Source: DASWFI01 sp036394315
Lineage (GTDB): Bacteria > Patescibacteriota > Doudnabacteria > UBA920 > O2-02-FULL-48-8
Direction: 5' to 3'
DNA: 18,394 bases
Assembly: GCA_036394315.1 (NCBI GenBank)
Contig: DASWFI010000076.1
Coordinates: forward strand, 1-18,394
Position 1 is the stretch's first letter. Every line of letters begins with the position of its first letter. The position numbers and the translations under genes are program-made. The notes beneath the pieces were generated by a model. It worked only from the letters and a program-made list of their open reading frames with translations. It did not search any database and was not told where the DNA came from. This document shows positions 6,586 through 13,179 of this stretch, piece by piece.

Positions 6586-8968
6586 ATTATTGTTTAAGAA
6601 TAAACCAAAATATCAAACGCTGGCTAACTTCTGGCAGTTTTCTGATGTGAAGGATGGGGTCATCGTCATGAGGAACGGTTCCTATCGCATGTGTCTGGAA
6701 GTGTTTCCCGCGAACTTTGGCTTAATGGATGAAGAGGAAAAGAAGCGAGCCGTGACCGGTTTTGAGCAGGTCCTGCGCGAAATTGATATGAAGTACCCAT
6801 TAAGAGTTTTAGTTCAGACCAGAAAGACCAATGCCGCTGATTATATCGAGCAGCTTGAACATACATACAGCATTCGCAATATTGGTACTTATGATTTATT
6901 CCAAAAGTACGCGGATTTTATCCGCATGGTTAATAAGGATTATGAAATTATCACCAAGAAATTCTATCTGATTTTGGAATTCAGCGAACTAAAATATACC
7001 TTATCCAAAGACATTATCAGCAGAGAAGAAAAAGACCAGAAGAAAAAGAAGAAAATCACAGAGGAGGAAATTTTCCAGGAAGCGCGGAGCGGCATGGTCG
7101 CAATCCTGACCACGTTTAAATCTCAGCTGCAAGCTATAAATTTAAAGAGCAAGACTTTGGATACCAACGAGATCATCAAAGTCATGATGAGTTATCTGGA
7201 TGAAGAAAAATTTCTCAATAACCGGGATTTTTACGATCACCTGGATGACTTTAGATCAAAAGCCATAAAACAAGGCTTGCCTTTTTCCGTGATTAATAAA
7301 ATCAGCCCGAGTTTTATTGAAGAAGAGAATATTGACCTTCTTAGTATCAATAGCAAAAACTTCCTTCGATCGGAATTTATCAGCGAGTTAGGTTCTTATG
7401 CTTATGTTGACTGGTTTAAGGAAATCATTATGTTTCCCTATGCCAATGATTTAATGTTTACTTTTACAAGCAAAGATCCGAAAGAAACAGTCACTAAAAT
7501 CATTGAAAAGCGACATCGAATCGAATCCAAGATCTTTGATGAAAAGTCGCAGCACAAACCAAAGAACATAGGGGATAATTTGGTCCTGGAAAGCACGGAA
7601 AGAATCGAAAAGCAATATTTAAGATCGGAAATTAAACCCATTGATTTGAAAATCGAAATGACGTTTCGCTCGGATTCTATCCAGGCTTTAAACATGGTGC
7701 ATATGAATATGGAAAGAGTCTTGCATCGAAAAATGATGCAGTCCCGGATATACCACTATGAGCAACTGGAAGGATTAAAAGGTACATTTGTTGCAGGCTT
7801 CAATGATACCAAAACCCGCAATCATCGGGACATTAACACTGACGTGGCGTCTTTTACCTTTCCTTTCATCACTCCTCAAATTTCATCCAACACAGGGATA
7901 CTTTATGGAGTGGATGAAATCAATCGATCTTTAGTGAGCATCGATCGAAAAGAACTGGAAAGCTATAACCGATCGATTATTGCATCAACCGGAGCCGGCA
8001 AATCGTACTTTATCAAACTTGATTTGATACGTTCCAAAATGATTGGGTACCAATCTTTTGTTTTGGATGTGGAAAATGAATTTGAGATGGTGACCAATTA
8101 TCTTAAAGGCAAATACATAGAATTAAGCGATAAGTCCATTTACTACATCAATCCTTTTTATATCTCGGGAGTGGAATATAAGGCGCAGAAGATTGAGTTT
8201 GTCAGGGATCTGATTAAAACTCTCTATGCCAATGAAAAAATCAGCGTTACCGATATCACCCGATTAGAAAAAGCAATAAGTAATGTTTATGACAGGTGTT
8301 TGCAAAATAACACTCAACCGGTACTTATCGACTTTATTAAAGAGATCGAGTTATTAAACAAAAACGAGACGATTGAGAGTTTGCTAACGGTCTTGCGGTC
8401 ATATAGCGAACCAACTCATCCTCAATACTATCTATTTAACAAACAACAGAATATAAATTTTGCCACGGATGATCTGATTGTATTTGCTCTTAAATATGTG
8501 GATAAGCGAGATTTTGTGGTGGCGGTAATCCTGGAAAGTTACTGGAATTATATCAATCATCCAAAAAACAAAATTAAATTCAAAAATTTGATTGTTGATG
8601 AAGCAAGTCAATTATTTCAATCCGGTCTGATCGTGGAAAAATTAGCTTCGCTGGCGCTGAGAGGAAGAAAATATAACTCGGGAGTGACAACCATCGTCCA
8701 GTCCATTAATCATTACTACAACAGCTCTTTTCCACGAACCAGCGATCTATTTGATCAATCCTCCCTGACCCTGGTGATGAAACATAAAGTCAGCGATTCA
8801 TTTGATAAGCTAAACGAAAAGGTGCATATCAATAAGCCGGAACGAGCTTATCTGGAAAGATTGGAAATAGGGAAAGGGTTGTTGATTGTTAATAATTCAA
8901 AAATACCGTTATCCATAAAAAGTAGTGAGGAAGAGGATAGAGTTTGTACCACTAAACCACCTCGATAA
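6569..8968 (+). CDS. virB4: VirB4 family conjugation/secretion ATPase
   Basis: A 799-aa soluble ATPase with the size of VirB4/TraC proteins. The N-terminal half (about 1-430) matches the CagE/TrbE/VirB4-type region by length and position. The C-terminal half carries Walker A, A-S-T-G-A-G-K-S (472-479), and Walker B, L-I-V-D-E-A-S (674-680, D677 and E678), followed by an Arg-Gly-Arg-Lys segment and a Gln-Ser motif typical of the TrwB/VirB4 fold. It should power pilus assembly and substrate transfer from the cytoplasmic side, docking on PrgI/VirB6. A lysine-rich stretch at about 150-162 is a probable flexible insertion. The start ATG overlaps the end of the PrgI gene; the next gene follows 5 bases after the stop. 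Confidence 0.92.
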   Translation: MSYINKLLFKNKPKYQTLANFWQFSDVKDGVIVMRNGSYRMCLEVFPANFGLMDEEEKKRAVTGFEQVLREIDMKYPLRVLVQTRKTNAADYIEQLEHTYSIRNIGTYDLFQKYADFIRMVNKDYEIITKKFYLILEFSELKYTLSKDIISREEKDQKKKKKITEEEIFQEARSGMVAILTTFKSQLQAINLKSKTLDTNEIIKVMMSYLDEEKFLNNRDFYDHLDDFRSKAIKQGLPFSVINKISPSFIEEENIDLLSINSKNFLRSEFISELGSYAYVDWFKEIIMFPYANDLMFTFTSKDPKETVTKIIEKRHRIESKIFDEKSQHKPKNIGDNLVLESTERIEKQYLRSEIKPIDLKIEMTFRSDSIQALNMVHMNMERVLHRKMMQSRIYHYEQLEGLKGTFVAGFNDTKTRNHRDINTDVASFTFPFITPQISSNTGILYGVDEINRSLVSIDRKELESYNRSIIASTGAGKSYFIKLDLIRSKMIGYQSFVLDVENEFEMVTNYLKGKYIELSDKSIYYINPFYISGVEYKAQKIEFVRDLIKTLYANEKISVTDITRLEKAISNVYDRCLQNNTQPVLIDFIKEIELLNKNETIESLLTVLRSYSEPTHPQYYLFNKQQNINFATDDLIVFALKYVDKRDFVVAVILESYWNYINHPKNKIKFKNLIVDEASQLFQSGLIVEKLASLALRGRKYNSGVTTIVQSINHYYNSSFPRTSDLFDQSSLTLVMKHKVSDSFDKLNEKVHINKPERAYLERLEIGKGLLIVNNSKIPLSIKSSEEEDRVCTTKPPR

Positions 8969-8973
8969 TTTTT

Positions 8974-9729
8974 ATGGCGATACTTGAATCAGCTTACGCT
9001 TTGTATAGCAACAGAGATCAAATAATGAGAATTGCTAAATGGATTATTGTTTTTTTCTGTGTTTTTGCGCTTATTATCTACTTGATTTTTGCCACAGCCA
9101 TTGCGATCATTCAAGGCTATGGCAAAGTCTCTGATCATACTCGAATCCCGAATCTAAGTGAATTTTCTGAATTCCAAAGTTTTACCTATAAAATGATTTA
9201 TGGAGAAACCTGGTATGAGTTTAAGCATCCATATTATTTCCCAACATTAGGAGTTTTAACCCAAGGAGTAATATTGGACGCTTCTGCCATGGTGGGGTAT
9301 AGACATGTTGCTTGGGATATTGCAGATAACGCACAGCGGCAAACCGAAGTTAAATCTTTTGCGGATGGTACAGTTCTTGCAGTAAATACCAATACTCTCC
9401 ATAATACTAATCTGCGTTGGAAATTCTGCGATAATGGATTTGGAATTTGTTGGTATGCAGTATTGGAAAAAGCCGATATACAATTCGGTTGCGGTTATGA
9501 AGTCATCATCCAGCATGCTGATTCACTAAGCAGCCAATATTGTCACTTGGAATCTGAACCGCTTGTAAAAATTGGTAATCAAGTAACAGTTGGACAAACC
9601 ATTGGTTATCAGGGGAGTAGCGGTTGGGCTACAGGCAAGCATCTGCACTTTGCCTTATGGAGAGACGGTCAACCAATCCCTCCATCCTACGCTTTTACTC
9701 AAACTAGTTTGAGTAATTATGGAAAGTAA
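8974..9729 (+). CDS. Membrane-anchored M23 family metallopeptidase
   Basis: This 251-aa protein carries one N-terminal transmembrane helix (about 23-45), then an M23 (LytM/lysostaphin-like) domain. The zinc and catalytic residues are all present: H111 and D115 in the H-x-x-x-D motif, H191 in Tyr-Cys-His-Leu, and the H-x-H pair H223/H225. M23 enzymes cut peptide cross-links of peptidoglycan, so it probably opens the wall for the secretion machine, taking the role that VirB1 or CHAP/NlpC hydrolases have elsewhere. Four cysteines (152, 159, 173, 190) within the outer domain could form disulfides, which is unusual for the family. It is the last gene of the plus-strand operon, 5 bases after virB4. 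The start ATG has no Shine-Dalgarno sequence. Confidence 0.9.
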   Translation: MAILESAYALYSNRDQIMRIAKWIIVFFCVFALIIYLIFATAIAIIQGYGKVSDHTRIPNLSEFSEFQSFTYKMIYGETWYEFKHPYYFPTLGVLTQGVILDASAMVGYRHVAWDIADNAQRQTEVKSFADGTVLAVNTNTLHNTNLRWKFCDNGFGICWYAVLEKADIQFGCGYEVIIQHADSLSSQYCHLESEPLVKIGNQVTVGQTIGYQGSSGWATGKHLHFALWRDGQPIPPSYAFTQTSLSNYGK

Positions 9730-9753
9730 TAAAAGTCATCTTTCTATTTAGTT

Positions 9754-9786
9754 AATATTGATTAAGCTATAATAAAATTCAATATT
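9754..9786. terminator. Weak inverted repeat between convergent operons
   Basis: AATATTGA (9754-9761) and TCAATATT (9779-9786) form an 8-bp A/T-rich stem with a 17-base loop in the 57 bases between the convergent M23 peptidase gene and the 205-aa gene. Position suggests a bidirectional terminator, but the stem is weak and neither side has a good T-tract. Confidence 0.3.
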
Positions 9787-10404
9787 TTAATACACCCCTC
9801 TTATAAAAGCATAGTTATCCCAAAATTCTTTATTCTTTGAGTATTCTTCGACTGTTTGCTCTGATTCATTAGGTAGCGCTGGTGTATCAAATCCAGGGTA
9901 GAGAGACTCAATAAATATTGAGTTATTTTCTTTTACTAGATGAACAACTAAAGTATCAATGGGTTTTGGTTCAACGCCCTCAATTACATTTATGAGGACT
10001 TTGTCACCAATATCACTAGAGCCACGAATTTGTTGTTTCACTTTGTCCTTTAATTCTTGTGTGATTTTTACAACATAAGAATATCCAAGCGGATCTTTTT
10101 CTGACAAACCTAAGGCTTTCTTTGTCTCATTAGAAGCCAAGGATTCTTGTTTTGCTCTAAGCTTTCCATTTTCTTTTTCCCAAACTAAGGCATCATGATT
10201 TATTAAAGATTCAATTGCGTCAGTAAGCTTCCAGGGATCATTAATTTTTTCATTAAATTTACTACCTGGAGTTTTCATAAGCTCTGCGATTTCCGAATTG
10301 GAAATACCAAGAGCATGGATCTTATTTAGCACTTCGGAAGAAAGAGCCACCATATGCCGAATAATATGTACCGCATCTTTTGATCTTATCTCAAAGTATT
10401 TCAT
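9787..10404 (-). CDS. Unknown 205-aa protein, possible RNase-toxin-like C-terminus
   Basis: I do not recognise a family with confidence. The first 100 residues look helical: the segment Leu-Gly-Ile-Ser-Asn-Ser-Glu-Ile-Ala-Glu-Leu-Met (32-43) resembles a helix-turn-helix or short DNA-binding helix pair, followed by a segment with many Lys/Glu. The last 100 residues look alpha/beta, with strands at about 135-142, 151-158 and 162-168, a His in Val-Val-His-Leu-Val (H155), and Ser-Leu-Tyr-Pro-Gly at 167-171. A strand ending in x-Tyr/Phe-Pro-Gly after a His-bearing strand is reminiscent of BECR-fold (barnase/EndoU/RelE-like) RNases; this is a weak inference. It has no membrane segment. A TATAAT hexamer at 10448-10453 (minus strand), 44 bases upstream, may be its own promoter. 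It is the last gene of the minus-strand island. Confidence 0.7.
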   Translation of the reverse strand: MKYFEIRSKDAVHIIRHMVALSSEVLNKIHALGISNSEIAELMKTPGSKFNEKINDPWKLTDAIESLINHDALVWEKENGKLRAKQESLASNETKKALGLSEKDPLGYSYVVKITQELKDKVKQQIRGSSDIGDKVLINVIEGVEPKPIDTLVVHLVKENNSIFIESLYPGFDTPALPNESEQTVEEYSKNKEFWDNYAFIRGVY

Positions 10405-10462
10405 AAATTATTTTTTAAACAGTTATCAAACCAGCAAGTTTTTCTGGATTATATAAAATTTG

Positions 10463-10639
10463 TTATACCCCTGCGTCTTCCAACTCTACCGCATCATCCT
10501 CATCAACCCCAAGTTCATCCATAATCTCTAAAACCGTTTCCGCAGAATCTTGATCTAAGTCATGCGTTTACATCAGCTCTTTAACATCTTCACCAGGAGC
10601 TTCGGTATCTTGAGAATTTTCTTCAATTGGATCGCTCAT
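10463..10639 (-). pseudogene. Short acidic protein frame broken by an in-frame TAA
   Basis: Starting at ATG 10637-10639, 23 codons encode a Ser/Asp/Glu-rich peptide ending Val-Lys-Glu-Leu-Met, then comes TAA (10568-10570). The same frame stays open for 34 further codons, Thr-His-Asp-Leu-Asp-Gln to Glu-Asp-Ala-Gly-Val, and ends in TAA at 10463-10465. Both halves share the same strongly acidic, helix-prone composition and read as one sequence across the stop, so a single change (CAA or AAA to TAA) would have split a protein of about 58 aa. No Met soon after the stop would allow easy restart. I know no named family. It may be a dead gene, a sequencing error, or a read-through case. Confidence 0.55.
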
Positions 10640-10653
10640 ATTGTTTTAGTCGA

Positions 10654-10755
10654 TTATCTAAAATTTGCCATCGCTACCTTATTACGACTCAATTTAAACG
10701 GTTGCGTTGAGGCTGTGGGGTATAAATTATTCTGCTTTCTCTTAGTTATATTCAT
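10654..10755 (-). CDS. 33-codon frame coupled to hsdS; possible nuclease-gene remnant
   Basis: Its ATG (10753-10755) overlaps the hsdS stop in an ATGA arrangement, the usual sign of translational coupling. It encodes a basic 33-aa peptide. Residues 12-27 include Tyr-Pro-Thr-Ala-Ser and Pro-Phe-Lys-Leu-Ser-Arg-Asn-Lys-Val. From memory, a Pro-Phe-Lys-Leu-Ser-Arg-x-Lys start, soon followed by a Cys-Pro-Arg-Cys motif, is typical of PD-(D/E)XK (Cas4-like) nucleases of Patescibacteria; here the frame ends six codons later with no such motif. It may therefore be the first few codons of a nuclease gene left after a deletion, or a real small peptide. The family link is inference. Confidence 0.4.
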   Translation of the reverse strand: MNITKRKQNNLYPTASTQPFKLSRNKVAMANFR

Positions 10756-11864
10756 ATTAGTTCTCCTGCAAATGCTTTTTGTAAAATTGCTTGCTTGAGA
10801 TCTTTCAAATCTTTTTCAGTTTCGGATTGAAGTTTCTGGAGTTCGCGGATTTTGGCAGACAATAAATCCAACCGCGCCACAATTTTTTTTTGTTCTGAAA
10901 GAGGCGGAACCGGAATTTCAAAACGCTTAATTATTGTCTGGCTAAGATTAGGTTGCGCTCCTCCCCAAGCATTAGCTACGATAGTTTCTCGTATATGCTT
11001 TAAACAATAAAAAAGATATTTATTATTGAGTACTTTCTCATTCGGAATCAATCCAGCGACTGCTTGGTTGGTTGCGGCGGCTGCACCAAGAATACCGAGT
11101 TTTCCTGCTGTGGCACCATACATTGCAAACAGGACAGTATTTTCAGGAAAAATTTTGGCGCTTGATTCTTTTATAGCCTGATCAGTAATGTGTTCCTCCG
11201 AATCAACTATATTTTCGTTATCATTGAGTTCTCCTGATTTCAACCAAACGATATTGCCGCCGTAAAAAGAGTGGTCTCCGCGTGAAGGCGTCCCTCCACT
11301 CGTCATATCTAAAATGTTTTCATCGTCTAATCGTTTCTTAGGCCATGTATTATTGATAAAAACTTCGTTCAAAACCGATTGAACCAAATTGGAAGTTTCT
11401 TTTTTTGATTCCACGCGAAGCTTCTGTGCCTCATCAATTCTCACGAAGAGTCCTTCAATTTTTTTAACCACTTTTTTCTGATCAGATAAAGTTGGCGCAG
11501 GAATATCAAGATCATGAACTTGATTGCGATTTATCCCAGGCTTAACTCCAGCAGCAAATTGTTTTAGATTTAAACTTTGAAGTAGGTAAAACAAAAAATC
11601 AATATCGATATTTTTATTTCCGAATATATAGTAAGTAACATCTGAAGGCCAAAACTTGCCAGAAATTCTGGTTAGTTCTCCGGCTGATCCTTTACGGCCG
11701 ACAATTATAGCTTGACCTTCAACTAAATATTTATCTGTGCGGTCTATTTCTCCATTGGCACCAAAAATCGGATATCTCCCATCCGGTTTTCGGGATTCCT
11801 CGGAAATACCCTTTCCATATTTTAACTCAACAACCTCGCCTAATTTTTTTGTTGGCCAAGTCAT
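10752..11864 (-). CDS. hsdS: Type I restriction-modification specificity subunit S
   Basis: HsdS selects the DNA target of the HsdR/HsdM complex. The 370-aa protein shows the two-fold repeat of the family: target recognition domain 1 (about 1-122), a conserved helical region (124-170) with Pro-Thr-Leu-Ser-Asp-Gln-Lys-Lys, recognition domain 2 (about 174-317), and a second helical region (320-368) with Pro-Pro-Leu-Ser-Glu-Gln-Lys-Lys. Each recognition domain begins with Trp-Pro-x-Lys, a common HsdS opening. The two halves would read the two parts of a split recognition site. The start ATG overlaps the upstream small-protein stop by 4 bases and the stop overlaps the following 33-codon frame. 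It is separated from hsdM by three accessory genes, an unusual order. No disruption is visible. Confidence 0.94.
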   Translation of the reverse strand: MTWPTKKLGEVVELKYGKGISEESRKPDGRYPIFGANGEIDRTDKYLVEGQAIIVGRKGSAGELTRISGKFWPSDVTYYIFGNKNIDIDFLFYLLQSLNLKQFAAGVKPGINRNQVHDLDIPAPTLSDQKKVVKKIEGLFVRIDEAQKLRVESKKETSNLVQSVLNEVFINNTWPKKRLDDENILDMTSGGTPSRGDHSFYGGNIVWLKSGELNDNENIVDSEEHITDQAIKESSAKIFPENTVLFAMYGATAGKLGILGAAAATNQAVAGLIPNEKVLNNKYLFYCLKHIRETIVANAWGGAQPNLSQTIIKRFEIPVPPLSEQKKIVARLDLLSAKIRELQKLQSETEKDLKDLKQAILQKAFAGELI

Positions 11865-12142
11865 CTATGTATATAAATTAATCCAATTATACCCGCGATT
11901 GCACCTGCTAACATAATCAATTGAACCCACGTTTTTTCCGACCATTTATGGTTATTCATGCCAGGATTTGTATCTATACTATCACCTAAACCCGTGTTCT
12001 GTTCTTTACTCTTTTTTCTGTCTCGGAGGTCAAGTTCTATTTTTGCACGTTGAAATAAACTAGTAGGAACGTTCGTATTCTCGGCCCGGCGTATTATGGC
12101 TTCTAATTCGTCATCGGTTTTATTTGTTAAATCGTCGCTCAT
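11861..12142 (-). CDS. Small C-terminally anchored membrane protein, unknown
   Basis: This 93-aa protein begins with an acidic helical segment (about 1-48) that contains a charged coiled region with Arg-Asp-Arg-Lys-Lys, continues with a flexible Gly/Asn-rich linker (about 50-66) and ends with one transmembrane helix (about 72-91), so it should sit in the membrane with its soluble part in the cytoplasm. I recognise no family. It overlaps the SET gene upstream by 23 bases and hsdS downstream by 4 bases (ATGA), so it is translated as part of the restriction-modification operon. Together with the two-TM protein two genes upstream, it gives the locus two membrane proteins. Confidence 0.72.
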   Translation of the reverse strand: MSDDLTNKTDDELEAIIRRAENTNVPTSLFQRAKIELDLRDRKKSKEQNTGLGDSIDTNPGMNNHKWSEKTWVQLIMLAGAIAGIIGLIYIHR

Positions 12143-12575
12143 GTTTTTTATCTAATTGTTTTGTGGCCAGACCATATAAACTATTTTTTGGATACTCGCT
12201 GTATGTTGAATAATCAATCAATAACTCCTCTCCTTTTTTAATATATCTCATTGCAACAAAGTCATAATCGTTTGTGCACCTAACATTCGGATTATCCTCC
12301 GACTCATTAAGATACCAGCCGACGGTTAGCATATTAAAATTTTGAGGACATCCATATTTGCCATCTTTTATCACACAAAAGTCATCGTAGAGTCGTTTGA
12401 GTTCTGGGTCGATATTTTTAATTTCCGATCCATCAATCCAAGTCATTCCGCTTTCATCATTGCTAAAAATATTTATCCCTTCTGCAATATCTCTAATGGC
12501 AAAAACTCCTACGCCGTGTATTGGTGAAGATTGCAAGCGCGTATAAACTTCGCTATGTGGTAGTTCCTTGTTCAT
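12120..12575 (-). CDS. SET-domain protein (predicted protein lysine methyltransferase)
   Basis: The 151-aa product is almost exactly one SET domain, which transfers a methyl group from S-adenosylmethionine to protein lysines. Visible motifs in order are Ile-His-Gly-x-Gly-Val-Phe at 19-25 (N-terminal SET, cofactor side), Tyr-Leu-Asn-Glu-Ser-x-Asp-Asn-Pro-Asn at 88-97 (equivalent of the Asn-His-Ser-x-x-Pro-Asn motif, with Glu in place of His), and Gly-Glu-Glu-Leu-Leu-Ile-Asp-Tyr at 115-122 with the catalytic-type Tyr122. There is no full post-SET Cys cluster. The gene overlaps its upstream neighbour by 4 bases (ATGA) and its downstream neighbour by 23 bases, placing it inside a type I restriction-modification operon between hsdM and hsdS. 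The target is unknown; operon partners are the obvious candidates. Confidence 0.86.
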   Translation of the reverse strand: MNKELPHSEVYTRLQSSPIHGVGVFAIRDIAEGINIFSNDESGMTWIDGSEIKNIDPELKRLYDDFCVIKDGKYGCPQNFNMLTVGWYLNESEDNPNVRCTNDYDFVAMRYIKKGEELLIDYSTYSEYPKNSLYGLATKQLDKKHERRFNK

Positions 12576-13174
12576 TTTGATTCAGAAATCTTAAATTTTT
12601 CCTTTTGTGACGTCAGCTCATTTTCGATTTCAGCAACACTAGTATGCCGAATTTGCGCTTCCATATTAATTAAGTCCTGGCCTAGATTTTCGAGGTCACG
12701 ATACAATGTATTATCATTATTCCACTTTTCTCTAATCATAATTATTTTATTTTTACTATAAAAATGATAACGTTGAATATACCATCCAATGGTATCCCAT
12801 ATTAAATCCCTAGTAAGTACCTTCTTATTATAATATGAGGCTATTTTCTCAAGAAACTCTATTACATTTTCGGTAGCATCAAGATCGGCTTCGTCGGTAA
12901 AATACTTCTTTCTCGCATCCGACATTTCTTCGTTATTCCACTCCTTATACAATTCTGTAAGCGTTTGAAGTTCTAACTGCCTTTTAAGTTGCTTTCCTTG
13001 CCACCATATTACTCCTCCAGTAATTATGGCTAAATAATAAGTCATCCACGCAATTAGGTCATTTTCTTTTTGTTTGAATAAAAAATAAAGCGGGACACCG
13101 ATAATTACAATTATAAAAGCCCAAAATACGAATTTTTTTATAAACACACAAATTCTTTGGCAAATATGCTTCAT
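12572..13174 (-). CDS. Two-TM membrane protein with DUF4760-like cytoplasmic domain
   Basis: The 200-aa protein has two transmembrane helices near its N-terminus (about 14-33 and 43-59) followed by a helical soluble domain. The pattern Leu-x-x-Leu-Tyr-x-Glu-Trp-Asn (72-80), a Lys/Arg-rich helix (88-91), Glu-Phe-Leu-Glu-Lys-Ile-Ala-Ser-Tyr-Tyr (106-115) and the Trp-rich segment Leu-Ile-Trp-Asp-Thr-Ile-Gly-Trp-Tyr (124-132) recall the DUF4760 family, whose function is not known. A charged coiled tail follows. The family call is from memory of its pattern and is moderate. The gene starts 5 bases after hsdM and overlaps the SET gene by 4 bases, so it is part of the same operon. Confidence 0.72.
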   Translation of the reverse strand: MKHICQRICVFIKKFVFWAFIIVIIGVPLYFLFKQKENDLIAWMTYYLAIITGGVIWWQGKQLKRQLELQTLTELYKEWNNEEMSDARKKYFTDEADLDATENVIEFLEKIASYYNKKVLTRDLIWDTIGWYIQRYHFYSKNKIIMIREKWNNDNTLYRDLENLGQDLINMEAQIRHTSVAEIENELTSQKEKFKISESK

Positions 13175-13179
13175 GATAT

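Noticed and set aside
9768..9773. TATAAT on the plus strand between the convergent operons
   Set aside because: No gene follows on that strand and the region is simply A/T-rich.
10562..10798. 78-codon plus-strand frame opposite the hsdS end
   Set aside because: It overlaps hsdS and the two small minus-strand frames, whose ATGA coupling and composition are more convincing.
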